The translations under genes and the position numbers were made by a program. The notes under the pieces are model-generated. The model was not told the origin of the DNA and ran no database searches. It saw only the letters and a list, made by a program, of their open reading frames with translations. From Bdellovibrio sp. GT3 (GTDB lineage Bacteria; Bdellovibrionota; Bdellovibrionia; Bdellovibrionales; Bdellovibrionaceae), in the NCBI RefSeq assembly GCF_037996765.1, contig NZ_JBBNAD010000005.1:404001-468000 (forward strand): a stretch of 64,000 nt of DNA. The letters run 5' to 3'. Below are positions 61,408 to 64,000 of the stretch, piece by piece; within the stretch, counting starts at the first letter, position 1, and every line of letters starts with the position of its first letter.

Positions 61408-64000
61408 GTGGTATTCAGAGCCTTTGCTTTACTTGGTGCAATTATATTCAGTCTCTCGGTTAATTCCAAGGCGGCATCCGTTGCATCAGCAAGCTCACTC
61501 ACATATCAAGGGCGCATAGTTAAATCAGACGGAACTCCATTCCAGAATTCCAACGTTTCTTTCGTCTTTCAAATCCTGGACCCTTCGGGCCAATGCCTAA
61601 TTTATCAAGAGCAAGTGACTGCGATCAATCTAGCAAATTCTGATGGTGTCTTTGATGTTCCTATCGGTAATGGTTCTGTTCAGTACATAACCGGTGTGGG
61701 TGCCGCAACGGTGGTTGATATTTTTAACAACGGTCTGACTTACATGTGCGGATCCTGTACCAGTAACGGCATGTCTTACACTTGCTCTGCAGGAACTTCC
61801 TCGTACGGCGCCACGGCAACTGCAGGTCGTCTTCTGCGAGTTTCATTTCATGACGGTTCAGGCTGGCAAACTATCACTCCTGACAATGCTATCAGAGCGG
61901 TTCCGTACGCAGGTCATGCCCAAACAGCGCAAAAGCTTGGCGGAAATGTTGCCAGTGATTTTGTTTTAAAAAATGACATTAACAATAATGGCACAAGCTC
62001 TATCGCCTGTGGTGTCGGTGAATTCCTAAGCTGGAACGGAACGAAACTTGTTTGTGGAACTCCAAGCGGTGGCGGCAGCGGCAGCGGCACTGTCACGCAA
62101 ATCAATGCAGGGACAGGACTTACGGGTGGACCGATCACAACAACCGGAACACTTTCTTTAAGTGCTTCTGGCGCTGCCGCAGGAACTTATGGTTCTGCGA
62201 CGGCTGTTCCAGTTATCACAGTTGATACTTATGGCCGTATCACAACGGTTAGTAATACGACAATCACTGGTGCAGCGCCGACTGGTTCTGCCGGAGGAGA
62301 TTTAAGCGGCAACTATCCGAATCCCACTGTCGCAAGAATCAATGGTGTGCCACTTTCAATTTCATCACCCGCTAATGATCAGTATTTAAAATACAGTGGT
62401 GGCAGCTGGATTAACGCCACCGTTCAAGCCAGTGAAGTCAGCGGTTTGACGACTACTTTAAATAACTATGTGGCCTATTCAAGTCTTCCGACTTGTAACT
62501 CGGCAGCTTCAACATTGTCCTTCATCTCCCCTGTCGGCGGCTTCGCTTGTACAGCGATTTCAATCACGGGGGCAAATGTCAGCGGCAATATCGCAGGAAA
62601 TGCGGCGGGCTTTACTGGCTCGCTTGCTGGTGATGTCACCGGTGTGCAAGGAACAACAGTGGTTGCAAGAATTCAAGGAAGAGCCGTTGCCAGCACTGCG
62701 CCGACATCCAATCAAGTTCTGCAATTCAATGGAACCCAGTGGACGCCGGTTACAATGAATTCTTTAACAGGCATCACTGACGGAAATAACACCGCTCTGG
62801 GACAAAGTGCACTAACCGCAACCACTTCTAATGCCAATACGGCAATCGGAAATAATGCTTTGCAAGCGTCAACAACTGGCAGCAGCAATACTGCTGTCGG
62901 GTATTACTCTTTAAAAGCAAACACCGACGGTATCTACAACACTGCTGTTGGCGCTTCTACGTTAGTAAGTAACACCACTGGTTCTTTTAATACCGCTTTG
63001 GGAAGAGGCGCACTCATAACAAATACTACAGGTAATCTCAACGTTGCCATCGGATATAATGCTCTTTTCACCAGTACAGCCACCACACCAAGTGTAGCTG
63101 TTGGAGCTTATTCTCTCGAGAAGAATACGACAGGAAGTGAAAACGCCGCGCTGGGAACCTACTCCATGCAAAAAAACACCACTGGCTGGGGAAATGTGAG
63201 TATGGGTTATTACTCCATGATCGACAATATCCAGGGGAATAAAAATGTGGCAATTGGAAGAGCAGCCCTGGCATCCAACGTTGCACTAAGTGAATCGACT
63301 GCTGTTGGTTATGCTTCAATGGGTAATTCGGATCCTACGACAACAGGCGCGATCAGCAGGAACACCGCTCTAGGAGCACTCTCTCTGTTAGGAAGCGGGA
63401 CGATCGCAAATAATACTGGCAAATCTAATACCGCCCTTGGGCACTCTGCACTGACAGGAATGTCTTCTGGATCTGGCAATATTGGTATCGGATACAATGC
63501 CGGTTCTGCGATCACCACTGGAAGCAATAACGTCGTCATCGGCTCCAATACTGGCTCCGACATCGCAACTACTTCCAACAACATTCTGATCGCCGATGGT
63601 GCCGGTAACGAAAGAATGCGAATTCTTTCCTCTGGCAACGTGGGTATCGGAACCATTTCGCCGGATAAAAATCTTACTATTCTTGGTGGAGCCAACACGG
63701 GGATTCGTGTCGAAGGAACCTCCGGAAATACACATTTAGACTTTACCGTCGGCGGGACAGTTAGAACGAGTTTTTACTGGGACATGCTGAACAATATTTC
63801 TATTTTAAATGGAAACGGAACAGCATCGGCAATCAATCCCAACGGTGGCTTTGTTGGAGTGGGCACGATGGTACCCACTGCCATTCTTCATGTTAATGGA
63901 GCCGCTCTTGCGACAGCTTGGAATACAAGCTCCGATGCGCGTTTGAAAGAAAACGTCGCAGAAATTCAAGATCCCCTGAGTAAAATATTAAATCTGCGCG
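61408..64000 (+). CDS. Large secreted fibre/adhesin with S74 chaperone domain, truncated by window end
   Basis: The frame is open from a GTG at 61408 (AAGGAG upstream) to the right edge, 864 residues so far. A signal peptide (to about residue 24) leads to a beta domain with cysteines (SLTYQGRIVKSDG ... YMCGSCTSNG), then Gly/Ser/Thr-rich shaft segments (VTQINAGTGLTGGPITTTGT; GDLSGNYPNPTV) and a long repeat array from about residue 460 (see 62788-63580). It ends in the start of a Peptidase_S74 domain (SSDARLKENVAEIQDPL, about residue 842), the self-cutting chaperone that trimerises phage tail fibres. Mosaic fibres with this domain are reported in Bdellovibrio as prey-recognition proteins. The C-terminus lies outside the window. 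Confidence 0.88.
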   Translation, partial: MVFRAFALLGAIIFSLSVNSKAASVASASSLTYQGRIVKSDGTPFQNSNVSFVFQILDPSGQCLIYQEQVTAINLANSDGVFDVPIGNGSVQYITGVGAATVVDIFNNGLTYMCGSCTSNGMSYTCSAGTSSYGATATAGRLLRVSFHDGSGWQTITPDNAIRAVPYAGHAQTAQKLGGNVASDFVLKNDINNNGTSSIACGVGEFLSWNGTKLVCGTPSGGGSGSGTVTQINAGTGLTGGPITTTGTLSLSASGAAAGTYGSATAVPVITVDTYGRITTVSNTTITGAAPTGSAGGDLSGNYPNPTVARINGVPLSISSPANDQYLKYSGGSWINATVQASEVSGLTTTLNNYVAYSSLPTCNSAASTLSFISPVGGFACTAISITGANVSGNIAGNAAGFTGSLAGDVTGVQGTTVVARIQGRAVASTAPTSNQVLQFNGTQWTPVTMNSLTGITDGNNTALGQSALTATTSNANTAIGNNALQASTTGSSNTAVGYYSLKANTDGIYNTAVGASTLVSNTTGSFNTALGRGALITNTTGNLNVAIGYNALFTSTATTPSVAVGAYSLEKNTTGSENAALGTYSMQKNTTGWGNVSMGYYSMIDNIQGNKNVAIGRAALASNVALSESTAVGYASMGNSDPTTTGAISRNTALGALSLLGSGTIANNTGKSNTALGHSALTGMSSGSGNIGIGYNAGSAITTGSNNVVIGSNTGSDIATTSNNILIADGAGNERMRILSSGNVGIGTISPDKNLTILGGANTGIRVEGTSGNTHLDFTVGGTVRTSFYWDMLNNISILNGNGTASAINPNGGFVGVGTMVPTAILHVNGAALATAWNTSSDARLKENVAEIQDPLSKILNLR
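62788..63580 (+). repeat. Degenerate NTAxG repeat array inside the fibre gene
   Basis: About a dozen units of roughly 18-27 residues built on N-T-A-[VIL]-G-x-x-[AS]-L and NTTG (NTAIGNNALQASTTGSSNTA, NTAVGYYSLKANTDGIYN). The pattern resembles the YadA-like left-handed beta-roll head of trimeric adhesins. DNA identity between units is low, so they are old. Confidence 0.75.

Noticed and set aside
62788-63580. Possible CRISPR-like or tandem DNA repeat
   Set aside because: The periodicity is at protein level only; DNA units diverge strongly, spacing varies and the frame is open throughout.
63309-63735. Two antisense frames of 115-129 residues within the fibre gene
   Set aside because: They arise from the repeated Gly/Thr/Asn codons of the NTAxG array; no ribosome site or family resemblance.

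Overview
The window is a compact, gene-dense piece of a Gram-negative bacterial chromosome, most likely Bdellovibrio or a close relative (Bdellovibrionota). No rRNA gene, taxonomic marker or database match is available here, so this rests on several hints: many lipoprotein and secreted-protein genes, lipoprotein N-termini of the 'SFQNC' kind, an Acidithiobacillus-type glutamate-cysteine ligase, a large S74-chaperone fibre gene, and a heavy load of peptidoglycan enzymes. I see no IS element, prophage, CRISPR array, tRNA or rRNA, and no gene-free stretch longer than 300 bases.

Layout. 1-7583: end of a leucyl aminopeptidase gene, a phospholipase D-like lipoprotein, two unknown envelope proteins, and a leftward operon of two ArsA/Get3-like ATPases, a TPR lipoprotein and GshA. 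7701-16547: trigger factor, a lipoprotein hydrolase, then the leftward ftsE-ftsX-envC-ctpA operon, a DUF481 outer-membrane protein and MscL. 16639-25510: a coiled-coil secreted protein, PBP1A, UvrA and an ABC exporter. 25503-31331: an esterase, a sigma-54 activator, a sigma-54-type promoter, a degenerate activator-like protein, and an AmgK/MurU-like sugar kinase and nucleotidyltransferase pair. 31333-36052: a leftward TadG-like cluster with two glycine-rich secreted proteins. 36174-43122: a secreted protein, NagZ, a TonB-like protein, a 42-residue basic protein, an outer-membrane protein, an M23 peptidase and a lipoprotein. 43254-49128: GalU, a secreted protein, PriA, a CFI-box protein and an FAD enzyme. 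49395-60577: a long rightward run of housekeeping genes: rpsB, tsf, pyrH, frr, uppS, cdsA, rseP, tsaB, a MinD/ParA-like ATPase, a J-like/HTH protein, rluD, pgeF and a 3-methyladenine glycosylase. 60658-64000: Dps and a truncated fibre/adhesin gene.

How it fits together. Much of the window serves the cell wall: synthesis (PBP1A, UppS), controlled cutting (FtsEX-EnvC, CtpA, M23), recovery of wall sugars (NagZ, AmgK/MurU-like) and precursor quality control (PgeF). The most interesting locus is 26661-31331. A PocR-like sensor/AAA+ activator is followed by two copies of a 12-bp repeat, a near-consensus -24/-12 promoter, a gene that looks like an activator stripped of its ATPase residues, and the amino-sugar kinase/uridylyltransferase pair. 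This reads as a signal-controlled amino-sugar recycling operon. The second is the coupled ArsA/Get3-like pair, in which one subunit lacks the signature P-loop lysine, lying in one operon with glutathione synthesis.
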